A DNA stretch of 64,000 nucleotides from Planctomycetota bacterium (GTDB lineage: Bacteria; Planctomycetota; UBA1135; JACQFD01): contig JAEUHX010000042.1 in the NCBI GenBank assembly GCA_016792805.1, positions 62,001 to 126,000 of the forward strand, given 5' to 3'. Both the position numbers and the translations under genes were made by a program. Positions 15,994-24,553 of the stretch are shown here, piece by piece. A model generated the notes under the pieces. The model was not told the DNA's origin, searched no databases, and saw nothing but the letters and a program-made list of their open reading frames with translations. Numbering within the stretch: the first letter of the stretch is position 1; each line of letters starts with the position of its first letter.

Positions 15994-16037
15994 GCGCGGG
16001 CGTCGAGTGCACAGATGGATCTGTGCGCGGCCCGCGC
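15994..16037. terminator. Nested perfect hairpin between small basic protein gene and queE
   Basis: The outer stem GCGCGGGC (15994-16001) pairs with GCCCGCGC (16030-16037). Inside it GCACAGAT pairs with ATCTGTGC (16009-16016 with 16019-16026) around a two-base loop. Sixteen perfect base pairs make a stable RNA structure starting 18 bases after the small basic protein stop. There is no T-run, so it may be a 3' stabiliser, a factor-dependent terminator or a leader element of queE. Confidence 0.55.
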
Positions 16038-16083
16038 TTCGAGGAGCCGCGCGGTCGGCAGATTCGCGCGACGAGTTCCTGCC

Positions 16084-16836
16084 ATGCGCCGTGCTCCCCT
16101 CGTCGAAGTGTTTGCTTCGATCCAGGGCGAGGGCGCGTACGTCGGCCAGCCGCAGACCTTTCTCCGGCTGGCCGGCTGTCCATTCCGGTGCCGTTATTGT
16201 GACAGCGAGCCGACGTGGGAGGCGGAGGAGCACTGGCGCCTGGCGCTGCCCGACGGCGATCGCCGCGAGCGCAATCCGGTGACGGTAGCGCAGGCGCTTG
16301 GAGCCATTGAGGAGGTTGAGCGGGCGGCCGGGCTCACGCCGCAGACGGTATCTGTTACGGGCGGCGAGCCGCTGGTCCACTGGGAGTTCTTAGAGGAACT
16401 CTGCCCGGCGTTGCGCGCACAGGGGCGGCGCGTCCATCTGGAGACGGCGGGAGTTCACTTTTCTGCAGTGGAGCCGCTGCTCGCGCACGTCGATCACGTG
16501 AGCGCCGATCTGAAGCTCGACTCGACGATGGAGACGGGGGCATTCGGCGAGGCGCACAGGCGTTTTTATGAGCTTTGCGCGACCCGGGCCGCCGACTGGT
16601 GCGTGAAATGTGTGCTTACGCCGTCGGTGTCGCCTGCGGAGCTCGATGCCGCGCTGGCGGCGCTGCAGGCGCTGGCGCCCGGGGCGGCACTCTTCTTACA
16701 GCCGGTGACGCCGATGCGCCTCGAGCAAAAAGGGCTGACGGCTGCGGCGTTGGCGGCCCTGACGGAACTCGCGCGCCGGCGGTTTCCGGGGGTCCGGGTG
16801 ATCCCGCAGACGCACCGGGCGCTTGGGTTGCGGTAG
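16084..16836 (+). CDS. queE: 7-carboxy-7-deazaguanine synthase (QueE), radical SAM
   Basis: A radical-SAM enzyme that converts 6-carboxy-tetrahydropterin to 7-carboxy-7-deazaguanine, the ring-contraction step on the way to queuosine tRNA and 7-deazapurine DNA. The 250-residue length fits the family. The cluster motif C-x3-C-x2-C is at residues 32, 36 and 39 (GCPFRCRYCD), preceded by the substrate-binding SIQGEGAYVGQPQTFLRL. The SAM-binding TGGEPL motif follows (VSVTGGEPLVHWEF). The ATG at 16084 sits exactly where family proteins begin; the same frame runs upstream into the hairpin region and is unlikely to be translated there. No other queuosine genes are nearby. Confidence 0.93.
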   Translation: MRRAPLVEVFASIQGEGAYVGQPQTFLRLAGCPFRCRYCDSEPTWEAEEHWRLALPDGDRRERNPVTVAQALGAIEEVERAAGLTPQTVSVTGGEPLVHWEFLEELCPALRAQGRRVHLETAGVHFSAVEPLLAHVDHVSADLKLDSTMETGAFGEAHRRFYELCATRAADWCVKCVLTPSVSPAELDAALAALQALAPGAALFLQPVTPMRLEQKGLTAAALAALTELARRRFPGVRVIPQTHRALGLR

Positions 16837-17260
16837 TGTGATGACTCAGGATCCACTTCCTGAAACGCTGACGGCGACCATGCACATTTGTTGAAGAAGG
16901 ACGCGGGCGTTGGAGGAAGTTTCAAAAGTCAACCGAGCTGCGCGCGCGCCACGACCGACCCGCGCCCCATTCCAGGCCGTCACTCATCTGTGAAGTTGAG
17001 CGCATGCGTGGCCCGGCGTCCGGGCAATCCCCGAGTTCGCCAGCGTCTGCCGCAGCGTCGTGCGACGCACCCAAGTACGCGATGAAGCGCGATGCGAGAA
17101 CTCTGTGGCGAGCGTCGTCCGAGCTGCGGCCGAGGGAGCGCTTGACAGAAGGTGCCGGGGAACGTGGAATCTCCTCTGCCGCCTGCCGTCCATCGGCCGG
17201 CGGAGGCAATCGGCGATGGGATGGGTATGAATAAATTGTGGTTCTTACTGGAGCGGCTGC
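16837..17260. other. 424-base intergenic region
   Basis: No convincing gene on either strand. It carries a short word shared with the region upstream of the 61494 gene (16925-16946) and a sigma-70-like promoter match at 17142-17170. The minus strand shows a faint helix-turn-helix-like run around 17000-17110 that needs a frameshift to read, so any protein remnant here is speculative. Confidence 0.5.
17142..17170 (+). promoter_or_regulatory. Sigma-70-like promoter upstream of the 17261 gene
   Basis: TTGACA (17142-17147), a 17-base spacer and TGGAAT (17165-17170). The -35 is perfect; the -10 matches TATAAT at four of six positions. It would give a leader of about 85 bases. Confidence 0.45.
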
Positions 17261-18622
17261 ATGCACATCAAGCGAATCCATGATTTGCGGAAGGCGAAGG
17301 CTGGGATCATTGGGCTGATCGTTCTTCTTCTCGCAAGCGCAGGTCTGTATCGCATTTGGGGCCTAAGCCGACCTGACGGGGACGCCGTTTCGTCTCGGAC
17401 GGCGCCGGACAGTCCGGCGACGAGTTCGTCGGTGGGGCAGCATGAGGAAAGTGTTCGTTCCGTGGTTTCGTTCGAGGCGACCGGTGCTCGCCGCGTGAGT
17501 CCGTCGGCCCTGAGCAGACTTGAGGCAGATCAGATCCTCGGAAAAGTGGTTGCGGAGGACGGCGCACCGCTTGGCGGATGGATCGTGACGGCAAAGCTCG
17601 TGGAGAACCGCAACTCCACACCTCGCGGCGCGATGACTGGGTCCGCAGGGGAGTTCTGTATCGAAAAGTGCATAGCGGGGCGCACCTACCTGCTGGAGGC
17701 GGCGGAGCAGGTCACCCTTGCGCGCACTCCCGCTGCGACCTGCCTCGCCGTGCCCGGCAGCGAGGAGTGCACGATTCAGGTTCCGATTCGCATGCTCTCG
17801 AATTGTTGGATCCAGGGCGTGCTGCATAACGAGGTCGGCGCTACACCCGCAGGTGCGCGGATCGTGGTCTCCGACACACCACAATTCGAGCTACCGATTT
17901 CCGTGGATCCGAAGACGGGGGCATTCCGCGGCGGTCCTTTTCGGCCAGGCCCGATGGAAATTTTCGCAGAAGCGACCGGCTACCTCCGCGAGGATCTCGG
18001 CGACCGAACGTTGATATCCGGCGAAACCCTCGACCTCGGCGAGATCGTGCTCCCGAATGCCGCAATGGCGGCTGGTAACATTGAGTTGTCCTTTCGGCAC
18101 GCCGAGGGGGAGCCGTTGGAGCAGGTCTCTGTGGAATTGATGCGGGCAGCCGAAGCTCAAGACCCAAAACCCACGTTTCTGCGACGAGATCTTTGCGGCG
18201 GCAGCCTCTGGCGTTCCGGCGAACTTGCTCCAGGCGACTACCTCGCAATTGTTGGATCCGCATCGAGCAGAGTGGGGAACGTCTCGCAGCTTGTGAGCGT
18301 GCACCCTGAAGAGACTACTCGTGCTCAGGTGGTGCTCTCTCCGGCGCGGCCGACGTGGCTTCGGATTCAGGCCAGCGATAGCTCACCACACCCGGAGACA
18401 TTTGGAAATGTGTGCATTCGCATCCGTGATGCGCTCGGTCGCATAGTCCTCTGTATCGATCCGGCGCCCTCGGTCGGAATCCCTTACGACTTCAGCCCTT
18501 ATTTGACGCCCGAGATGTACCGAATCGAAGTAGTCCATGCCTCGGGCTCCCTGTTTTCACAGGCCTTCGAAGCTCAGAGAGCAGAGCGGAGGGACCCGCT
18601 GCTGATCTCATGGGCGCCGTGA
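17261..18622 (+). CDS. Membrane-anchored protein with carboxypeptidase-regulatory-like domains
   Basis: A 453-residue protein with a short basic N-terminus and one membrane span (about 14-34, AGIIGLIVLLLASAGLYRIW), then a Ser/Thr-rich linker and several beta-sandwich domains. Segments such as ILGKVVAEDGAPLGGWIVTA, TGSAGEFCIEKCIAGRTYLLE and AGARIVVSDTP are typical of CarboxypepD_reg/CNA-B-like surface domains, which are structural rather than catalytic. GGAG precedes the ATG by eight bases. Cys residues in the first domain could form a disulfide. It is a shorter relative in architecture of the 61494-63965 protein, and both have a similar short upstream element. The role is unknown, probably at the cell surface. 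Convergent with the kinase gene, four bases apart. Confidence 0.7.
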   Translation: MHIKRIHDLRKAKAGIIGLIVLLLASAGLYRIWGLSRPDGDAVSSRTAPDSPATSSSVGQHEESVRSVVSFEATGARRVSPSALSRLEADQILGKVVAEDGAPLGGWIVTAKLVENRNSTPRGAMTGSAGEFCIEKCIAGRTYLLEAAEQVTLARTPAATCLAVPGSEECTIQVPIRMLSNCWIQGVLHNEVGATPAGARIVVSDTPQFELPISVDPKTGAFRGGPFRPGPMEIFAEATGYLREDLGDRTLISGETLDLGEIVLPNAAMAAGNIELSFRHAEGEPLEQVSVELMRAAEAQDPKPTFLRRDLCGGSLWRSGELAPGDYLAIVGSASSRVGNVSQLVSVHPEETTRAQVVLSPARPTWLRIQASDSSPHPETFGNVCIRIRDALGRIVLCIDPAPSVGIPYDFSPYLTPEMYRIEVVHASGSLFSQAFEAQRAERRDPLLISWAP

Positions 18623-18626
18623 GAAA

Positions 18627-21464
18627 TCACTTCTTTTCCACGTCGGAGGGCGCAGCCTTCTTGGGCTTTTGCGCGTTGAGCCGATCCTTCCACAGTTCAA
18701 GCTGGGGGCTGTGGCCGCCCTCCGGCTCGGCAGCATTCCACGCTGTATACAGATCGACTAGCCCCTGCACGCAGTCGACCGTGTCCTTGTGGCCTGCGCC
18801 TCGCGTTTTTATGAAGAGGGCATGAGCTTCCGCGAGGTGGCTTTCGGCGAGCCGGAATCGCTCGGCGTCGTACGCCAGCCTCACCTGCGCTCGGCCCAGC
18901 GTGAGAAGAAAGCTCGCGAGCCACGGCGCATTCCCGGCGCTGAACGCTCTGCGAGTCGCAGTTTCCGAAGGGGTGAGGATCTCGACGGCTTCTTGATACT
19001 TGCCTTGTTGGGAGACGATGACGCCCAGATTAATGAGGTAGACCAGTGAATCGAGATGCTCCTTGCCGAGAATGCGGCTGCTTTTCTCCCACGCCTCGCG
19101 GCTACAGATCTCGGCCTCCGCGAGCTTGCCCTGGTTCCGCAAAAGTGACCCCAGATTATTGAGCGATTTCAGCGTGCTCGCGTGCTCATTTCCCGAGACG
19201 CGACGACGTTTCTCGAGCGCCTCCCGATAGAAGGGCTCTGCTTCGGCCAGCTTGCCCTGCGCCAAAAGGAGCGAGCCGATATTATTGATCGCGATGAGTG
19301 TGTTGGGATGCTCCTCCCCAAGCAGTCGTCGGCACTTCTCGAGCGCCTCGCGAGTATATGGCTCCGCTTTGGAGAGCTTGCTCTGCGCCCTTAGCACTGA
19401 GCCGAGGTTCTGAATGGAAATCAGCGTGTCCGGGTGATCCTCCGGCAGCACGCGTCGGCGTTTCTCGAGAGCTTCACTATAGTAAGGTTCGGCCTCGGAG
19501 AACTTGCCTTGGGACTGAAACATGAAGCCCATGTTGTTCACCGCGGTGAGCGTGTCGGGGTGATCCTGTCCGAGAACTCTGCGACTTTTCTCGAGCGTCT
19601 CGCGGATGTAGGGCTCCGACTCGGCCAGTTTTCCTTGGGCACGAAGGAGCACGCCCATATTTGAAATCGACGTGATCGTATCCGGGTGGTCCTCTCCGAG
19701 GATGCGGCGCCGACCCTCCAGCGCCTTCCGGACATACGGCTCCGCCTCCGCGAGTTTCCCCTGCGATAGGAGCAGGAAACCCATATTACTGATCGACTGA
19801 AGCGTGTCTTGATGCTCCTCTCCGAGCACGCGCTGGCGCGTCGCCAGCGCCGATTCTTGCAATGCGAAAGCGGCTCCGTCGAGCCCGATCGTTGTGTAAA
19901 GGACCACCAGCGAATGGCGAAGCTGTGCGTCGACCAGCGGCTGGTTTTGGAATTGTCTCTCAATCGTCTCCACGGCGGGTTTCAAAATGTTGCGATCGAT
20001 CATCGCGGCCGCCGTATCGGTTGCATTTACCTGAGAGAGTTCCTCCAGGAACGCTGCTTCTCGAGCCGCCCGACCCGACTCCGGCACTCCCGCCTTCTCC
20101 AGCGCCACGGCATAGCGCTCACGGATGTCCTTCATCAATCCAATGCCGGCTGCCGTCGTGTCGATCTGCCGCAGCATTTGCGATTGAAAATCGGAAACCT
20201 GCTTGAGCTGCTGTGCGCGCTCCCTCTCGGCTTTTTCTGCCTTCTCCGCCGCGACGGCGCGCTCATCCGCTCGGGCCCGCTCCTTCGATTCTCTCTGGCC
20301 CGCGAGGATCGCCTCATCGCGCTCGTTGGACGCCACGTCGGCTTGCCATAGCGCGGTGCCGAAGCCCGCGATCAAAGAAGCAGTCACCGCGCCGAGCGCG
20401 ATCGCCTGCCCTCGGTATCGCCTTAGCAGCTTTTTTGTGCGATACCACGCACCCGGCGGGCCGGCGAGCAGCGGCTCATGGTCGAGATAACGTTGCAATT
20501 CCGCGGCGAGCGCCGCCGGGGAGTCGTAGCGCCGATTGCGGTCCTTCTCGAGCGCCTTCAGCACGACCCAGTCGAGGTCGGTCTGCAGCGTGCGCCGGAG
20601 CGCCGCGGAAGACATCCTCCGATCGCCACAGACCTTGGTGGTCGCCGGCCCCATGCTCGACAGCTTCTGGCTCGGCCGAAGCGGCTCCTCCTCGCGCAGC
20701 ACTCGAAGGACTCCCATGAAACCTCCGCGCCAGAGATGATCATTACTGAAAGGAGGCTCACCCACCAACAATTTGTAGAGGATCACACCGAGCGAGTAGA
20801 CGTCCGCCCGCGTGTCGACGTCGACATTCGTGGGATCGGCCTGCTCGGGCGCCATATATCCGGGCGTTCCGAGAATCTGCCCAGCTTCGGTGAACAGTGA
20901 GGCCTCGGTGAGCTTCGGTCCCATGGCCTTGGCGAGACCGAAGTCGATCACTTTCACGCGGGGCACGCCGCCCTCTTCGCTCACGAGCACATTGCTCGGC
21001 TTCAGATCGCGGTGCACGACGCCTTTCTGGTGCGCGTGAGTCACAGCTGCGCAGATCTGCTGCATCAAGCTAATGCGCTGCTCGATCCCTAGTTTATGAC
21101 TATCACAATACGTATCGATCGGAACTCCTTTCACCAGCTCCATCACAAAATAGGGCTGGCCGCGCTCGGTCGTTCCGACGTCGAAGACCTTGGCGATGCT
21201 GTCGTGCGACATCAGCGCGAGCGCCTGCTGCTCCTGCCGGAAGCGCGCCACGACTTCGTGGCTATCCATCCCGAGCTTGATGAGCTTCAGAGCCACGCGC
21301 CGCTTCACCGGCTCCGTCTGCTCGGCGACGTAGACCTCGCCCATGCCGCCCGCGCCGAGCCGATCGAGGATGCGGTAGGGCCCGATCTGTAAGGGCACGG
21401 GCGGCTGCCCGCCCATCGACTCGCTGCGTGCTTCGTCGTCGGCCGACGGGGTGGAATCCGACAT
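18627..21464 (-). CDS. Ser/Thr protein kinase with C-terminal kinesin-light-chain-like TPRs
   Basis: A 945-residue transmembrane Hanks-type kinase. The kinase domain covers about residues 28-320: glycine loop GAGGMGEV (37-44), catalytic lysine K60 in VALK, HRDLKPSN (151-158) and DFG (174-176), all intact. Residues about 230-250 include the family-typical LGVILYKLLVGEPPF. A membrane span (about 365-385, AIALGAVTASLIAGFGTAL) is followed by a charged coiled coil. About eight consecutive 42-residue TPRs with the signature KLAEAEPYYREALEKRRRVLGEDHPDTL come after it, split here as the repeat varies. This PknB-plus-TPR layout is characteristic of Planctomycetota. The start at 21464 avoids an Arg-rich extension; an ATG at 21500 is possible. 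Substrates are unknown. Confidence 0.9.
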   Translation of the reverse strand: MSDSTPSADDEARSESMGGQPPVPLQIGPYRILDRLGAGGMGEVYVAEQTEPVKRRVALKLIKLGMDSHEVVARFRQEQQALALMSHDSIAKVFDVGTTERGQPYFVMELVKGVPIDTYCDSHKLGIEQRISLMQQICAAVTHAHQKGVVHRDLKPSNVLVSEEGGVPRVKVIDFGLAKAMGPKLTEASLFTEAGQILGTPGYMAPEQADPTNVDVDTRADVYSLGVILYKLLVGEPPFSNDHLWRGGFMGVLRVLREEEPLRPSQKLSSMGPATTKVCGDRRMSSAALRRTLQTDLDWVVLKALEKDRNRRYDSPAALAAELQRYLDHEPLLAGPPGAWYRTKKLLRRYRGQAIALGAVTASLIAGFGTALWQADVASNERDEAILAGQRESKERARADERAVAAEKAEKAERERAQQLKQVSDFQSQMLRQIDTTAAGIGLMKDIRERYAVALEKAGVPESGRAAREAAFLEELSQVNATDTAAAMIDRNILKPAVETIERQFQNQPLVDAQLRHSLVVLYTTIGLDGAAFALQESALATRQRVLGEEHQDTLQSISNMGFLLLSQGKLAEAEPYVRKALEGRRRILGEDHPDTITSISNMGVLLRAQGKLAESEPYIRETLEKSRRVLGQDHPDTLTAVNNMGFMFQSQGKFSEAEPYYSEALEKRRRVLPEDHPDTLISIQNLGSVLRAQSKLSKAEPYTREALEKCRRLLGEEHPNTLIAINNIGSLLLAQGKLAEAEPFYREALEKRRRVSGNEHASTLKSLNNLGSLLRNQGKLAEAEICSREAWEKSSRILGKEHLDSLVYLINLGVIVSQQGKYQEAVEILTPSETATRRAFSAGNAPWLASFLLTLGRAQVRLAYDAERFRLAESHLAEAHALFIKTRGAGHKDTVDCVQGLVDLYTAWNAAEPEGGHSPQLELWKDRLNAQKPKKAAPSDVEKK
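18960..19885 (-). repeat. Tandem 126-base coding repeats (TPR array)
   Basis: Eight in-frame units of 42 codons inside the kinase gene, recognisable in DNA by recurring words for GKLAEAEP and LGEDHPDTL about every 126 bases. Limits are approximate. The units have diverged by substitutions but keep constant length. Confidence 0.8.
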
Positions 21465-21573
21465 GGAACGAAGTCTTGGAAGCCGGCGCTGGCTGCGCAA
21501 GGGGGATCGGCTCCAAGCTGATCTGCCCCCGGTTCCACGCCCCAGCGCCCCGAGCGTCTATCCTGTTCGCCCC
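21465..21573. promoter_or_regulatory. Divergent promoter region, kinase / der
   Basis: A 109-base gap between divergent starts. TATCCT (21559-21564) lies nine bases before the der ATG and could be a -10 element giving a leader of only two or three bases. No Shine-Dalgarno precedes either start. Confidence 0.35.
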
Positions 21574-22983
21574 ATGACGCTCCCTGAGATCGCCATCGTC
21601 GGCCGGCCCAACGTCGGCAAGTCGACGCTCCTCAATGCGTTCGCAGGGCGGCGCGTTTCGATTGTCGACGCCACTGCCGGTACCACCCGCGACCGCGTCG
21701 CCGTGCGCATCCAGGTCGGCAAGCGCGCCTTCGAGGCCGTCGACACCGGCGGCATCGGCATCGTCGACGAGCACGACCTCGCCATGCACGTGGAAGAGCA
21801 GATCGCGCTTGCCATCGAACGCGCGCGAAAGATCTGCTTCGTGGTCGATGCCGCCGAAGGGCTCACGCCGCTCGACCTCGAGGTGGCCAAGCGCCTTCGC
21901 AAGAGCAAGCGCGAGATCGTGCTGGTCGCCAACAAGTGCGAGGGCAAGGCGGCCCAGCTCAACCTCCCCGATTTCTACAAACTTGGATTCAAGGATCCCA
22001 TCGCCGTCTCCGCGAAGGACGGCAAGGGGGTGCCGACTCTCCTCGACGAGCTCGCCCATGGGCTGCCGATTGCCGAGTCGGAAGGGGAGGCGCCGCTGCG
22101 CATCGCCATCGTCGGCAAGCGCAACGCCGGCAAGAGCACTTTCGTCAACGCGCTCTGCCGCGAAGAGCGCGTGATCGTGAGCGACATCCCCGGCACGACG
22201 CGCGACGCGGTCGACGTGCCGTTTGAGTTCCGCGGACGCCGATATGTTGCCATCGACACGGCCGGCCTGCGCCGCAAGAAGTCGCTCCAGAGCGGAATTG
22301 AATACTTCTCCATGAAGCGCGCCGAAGCGGCCATCGAGCGCGCAGACGTGGTTTTATTGGTTTTCGACTGCTCGAGCGACCTCTCGATCGTCGACAAGGA
22401 CCTCGCCCGCTTCTGCGTCGAGACTTGCAAGCCCACGATTATTCTTGCAAATAAGTGGGATCTCGCTCAGCAAAAGCAGCTGGCCCTCGGCGATTACCGC
22501 AAATACCTCGAGGAGCGCCTTCCCAATCTGTCATTCTGTCCCGTCGTCGCCGTGAGCGCGAAGAAGGGTGAGCGCGTCTTCGAGGCCCTCGACATCGCCC
22601 AGGAACTCCATCGCCAGAATGGCGTGCGCGTCCCAACGGCGGTCTTCAACCGCACGCTGGAGGCGGCCATCGAAAAGCAGTTTCCGTCCCACGGGCTGCT
22701 CGCCAAGGTCTACTACGGCACGCAGGTGGCGGCCTATCCGCCCACGTTCGTGCTGTTCGTCAACGAGACCAAGCTCTTCAGCGACCAGTACGAGCGCTAC
22801 CTGGCAAATCGGTTCCGCGAGTCGTTCGACTGCCGCGAGATCCCGATCCGCATCAAGTTCCGCCGCCGCGAGAAGGTCGACCTGCCCGGCACCGAGCAGC
22901 AGGTGCACCGCAAGCAGCTCCTCACGCCCAAGTCCCCGCCCCGCAAGAAACGGGTTTCCAGCAGCCGAAAAGGAGGCCGCTAG
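21574..22983 (+). CDS. der: Ribosome biogenesis GTPase Der (EngA)
   Basis: An essential double GTPase that assists maturation of the 50S ribosomal subunit. In this 469-residue protein the first G domain has GRPNVGKSTLLN and DTGG, with its G4 motif written NKCE rather than NKxD. The second has GKRNAGKSTFVN, DTAGL and a standard NKWD. The C-terminal third is the KH-like domain (TRTLEAAIEKQ region, then FVLFVNETKLF and IRIKFRRREK), ending in a basic Lys/Arg tail. The ATG at 21574 (MTLPEIAIVGRPNVGKST) matches the usual start; the frame extends upstream without support. First gene of a chain that continues into the exporter genes. Confidence 0.95.
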   Translation: MTLPEIAIVGRPNVGKSTLLNAFAGRRVSIVDATAGTTRDRVAVRIQVGKRAFEAVDTGGIGIVDEHDLAMHVEEQIALAIERARKICFVVDAAEGLTPLDLEVAKRLRKSKREIVLVANKCEGKAAQLNLPDFYKLGFKDPIAVSAKDGKGVPTLLDELAHGLPIAESEGEAPLRIAIVGKRNAGKSTFVNALCREERVIVSDIPGTTRDAVDVPFEFRGRRYVAIDTAGLRRKKSLQSGIEYFSMKRAEAAIERADVVLLVFDCSSDLSIVDKDLARFCVETCKPTIILANKWDLAQQKQLALGDYRKYLEERLPNLSFCPVVAVSAKKGERVFEALDIAQELHRQNGVRVPTAVFNRTLEAAIEKQFPSHGLLAKVYYGTQVAAYPPTFVLFVNETKLFSDQYERYLANRFRESFDCREIPIRIKFRRREKVDLPGTEQQVHRKQLLTPKSPPRKKRVSSSRKGGR

Positions 22984-22987
22984 CTCC

Positions 22988-23560
22988 ATGCCTCGCCGAA
23001 CCCTCCCTGTTCGCATGCTCGTCGCTGGGGTGCTCCTGCTCCTCGCGGGGTGGTGCCCTTCCTGCGCGTCGACGCCCGAGCCCAAGTGGGTCGAGCTCCC
23101 CGTGCGCGTCGCCGCGCCGGAGAACCTGCACGAAGCCTGCTTGAACGCCGTGCAGCATGCGAGCATGCGCGTCGCTGAAAGCAACCTCGTCGATGGAAAA
23201 GTAACATCTGCCTGGAGCGAAGATTTGTTCGCTTTCCGGCGCCCAAATTCCGACGGCGGCACGCGCCGACGCGCTTGGATCGAGGTGATGCCCCACTCCG
23301 ACGCCGACGCTCCCAACGACGGGCGGGTTGGGCGGCTCGTGCGCGTCCGCGTCGAGCGGGAACGCAACAAAGCGCTGCGCCATCCGGACAAATCGGCCGA
23401 AGCCGAGTGGGACCCCGTCGGCGACGACGTGGAATTCGCGCGTCGCATCGCGTTCACCATTCAGGCGCAAGTGGGCGCCGATTTCCGGCCGTCCGACGAT
23501 TTCTATCGTCGCATGGGCACCGACGCGGGCTCGCCGTCCGGCGAAAAGAAGAATCCGTGA
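22988..23560 (+). CDS. Small exported protein, possible lipoprotein
   Basis: A 190-residue protein of unknown function. The N-terminus MPRRTLPVRMLVAGVLLLLAG is a good signal sequence. It is followed by WCPSCAS, where the second Cys could be lipidated, though the preceding residues (C-P-S) are a poor lipobox. The mature part is mixed alpha/beta and charged. Segments such as LHEACLNAVQHASMRVAES and FARRIAFTIQAQVGADF resemble small planctomycete lipoproteins that I cannot name. A perfect AAAGGAGG ribosome site lies 11 bases before the ATG, inside the end of der. Its stop overlaps the exporter permease start by four bases (GTGA), tying it to the exporter operon. Confidence 0.7.
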   Translation: MPRRTLPVRMLVAGVLLLLAGWCPSCASTPEPKWVELPVRVAAPENLHEACLNAVQHASMRVAESNLVDGKVTSAWSEDLFAFRRPNSDGGTRRRAWIEVMPHSDADAPNDGRVGRLVRVRVERERNKALRHPDKSAEAEWDPVGDDVEFARRIAFTIQAQVGADFRPSDDFYRRMGTDAGSPSGEKKNP

Positions 23561-24546
23561 GCGGCGTGGCGAGCGCGAATTCGAGCGCTACCGGCAGCGA
23601 GCGTCCCACGGGCGGCAAGGAGACGATCCGCGAAGCGCGCCCGCCGGCAGGCAAGAGCCTGCGAGAAGGGCTGATCGCCCTCGTGTCCTATCCGCGAATG
23701 GTCGTCGCGCAACGCGAGATTCTCTCGAACTTCTACCAGCGGGAGCTGCGCGCACGCTTCCGGGGCACGGTACTGGGCTTTGTATGGCCTTTCGTGCTGC
23801 CGCTGGTTTTGTTCCTTGTGTACTACTTCGTCTTCGCTGAGCTGCTCGGGGCGAAGTTCGGCCGCGCGGGGCTGGCAGACGCTGCGCAGAAACAGCTATT
23901 CACCGTCTATCTGTTTGTAGGCGTCGTAGTTTGGAGCGGTTTCGCGGAGTCGGTCACGCGCAACGCTTCGGTGATTCTTGAGAATAGTAATCTCATCAAG
24001 AAGATCTCGTTCCCGAGCGAGATTCTCCCGCTCAATACCGTTCTGGCGTCGGTCACGATTCAGGCGCTGGCACTGATCGCCTATCTCATCGTGGCTCCGC
24101 AGCTCGGCTGGAATCCGTGGGGCTGGCGCATGCTTGCGCTTCCGGTGCTCTTCGCCGTGCAGGTCGCCTTCTCGCTTGGGCTGTCGCTCGGGTTCTCGGC
24201 GATGAACGTATTTGTGCGCGACACGCAGCCGCTGCTCGGAATCGCCATGACCTTCTGGCAGTTCCTGACGCCGGTGTTCTGGGCGCGCGACCAGGTTCCG
24301 GGCATCGAGAAGTACTCCTACGTGCTCACATGGAACCCGATGCATCATCTGCTGGAAGGTTATAGAAAGGTGCTCGTGAATCCGGGGACGCCGCAATACC
24401 GCGACCTCGATGCGAAGGCTGGCTTCCCCGACTTCGAATGGCCCTGGGCGGAGTGTGCTAACGTTGCGGCCGCGTCGGTGGTGGTCTTCGTACTCGGGTA
24501 CTCGCTATTCTTGGCTTCGAAACGGAAGTTCGCCGACGAGCTGTAA
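23557..24546 (+). CDS. wzm: O-antigen/polysaccharide ABC exporter permease (Wzm-like)
   Basis: The membrane half of an ABC-2 type exporter that moves lipid-linked polysaccharide across the inner membrane. The 329-residue protein begins at GTG 23557, which overlaps the previous stop. A 45-residue polar N-terminus is followed by a family-typical amphipathic entry (REILSNFYQRELRARFRGTVLGFVW, split across residues 53-77). About six membrane segments follow, including FVLPLVLFLVYYFVFAELL, ALALIAYLIVAPQLG and VVVFVLGYSLFLASKRKFADEL. FVRDTQPLLGIAMTFWQFLTPVFW is the conserved region near the last pair of helices. It lies just upstream of its Wzt partner. Confidence 0.92.
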   Translation: MSGVASANSSATGSERPTGGKETIREARPPAGKSLREGLIALVSYPRMVVAQREILSNFYQRELRARFRGTVLGFVWPFVLPLVLFLVYYFVFAELLGAKFGRAGLADAAQKQLFTVYLFVGVVVWSGFAESVTRNASVILENSNLIKKISFPSEILPLNTVLASVTIQALALIAYLIVAPQLGWNPWGWRMLALPVLFAVQVAFSLGLSLGFSAMNVFVRDTQPLLGIAMTFWQFLTPVFWARDQVPGIEKYSYVLTWNPMHHLLEGYRKVLVNPGTPQYRDLDAKAGFPDFEWPWAECANVAAASVVVFVLGYSLFLASKRKFADEL

Positions 24547-24553
24547 CATTCCA

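Noticed and set aside
17142-17147. Other TTGACA or GG-N10-GC words in the window as promoters
   Set aside because: Other instances I noticed lie inside genes or lack a partner element at the right spacing.
16922-17281. Minus-strand frame resembling a DnaA-C or transposase helix-turn-helix remnant
   Set aside because: The resemblance needs a frameshift and rests on a few residues. No upstream catalytic domain is present and the region has no ribosome site.
18619-18630. Small hairpins at convergent stops (also at 38654-38666 and 45800-45813)
   Set aside because: TGA facing TCA is self-complementary by nature, so a short stem arises automatically at close convergent stops. Stems here are only 4-5 pairs with no T-run.
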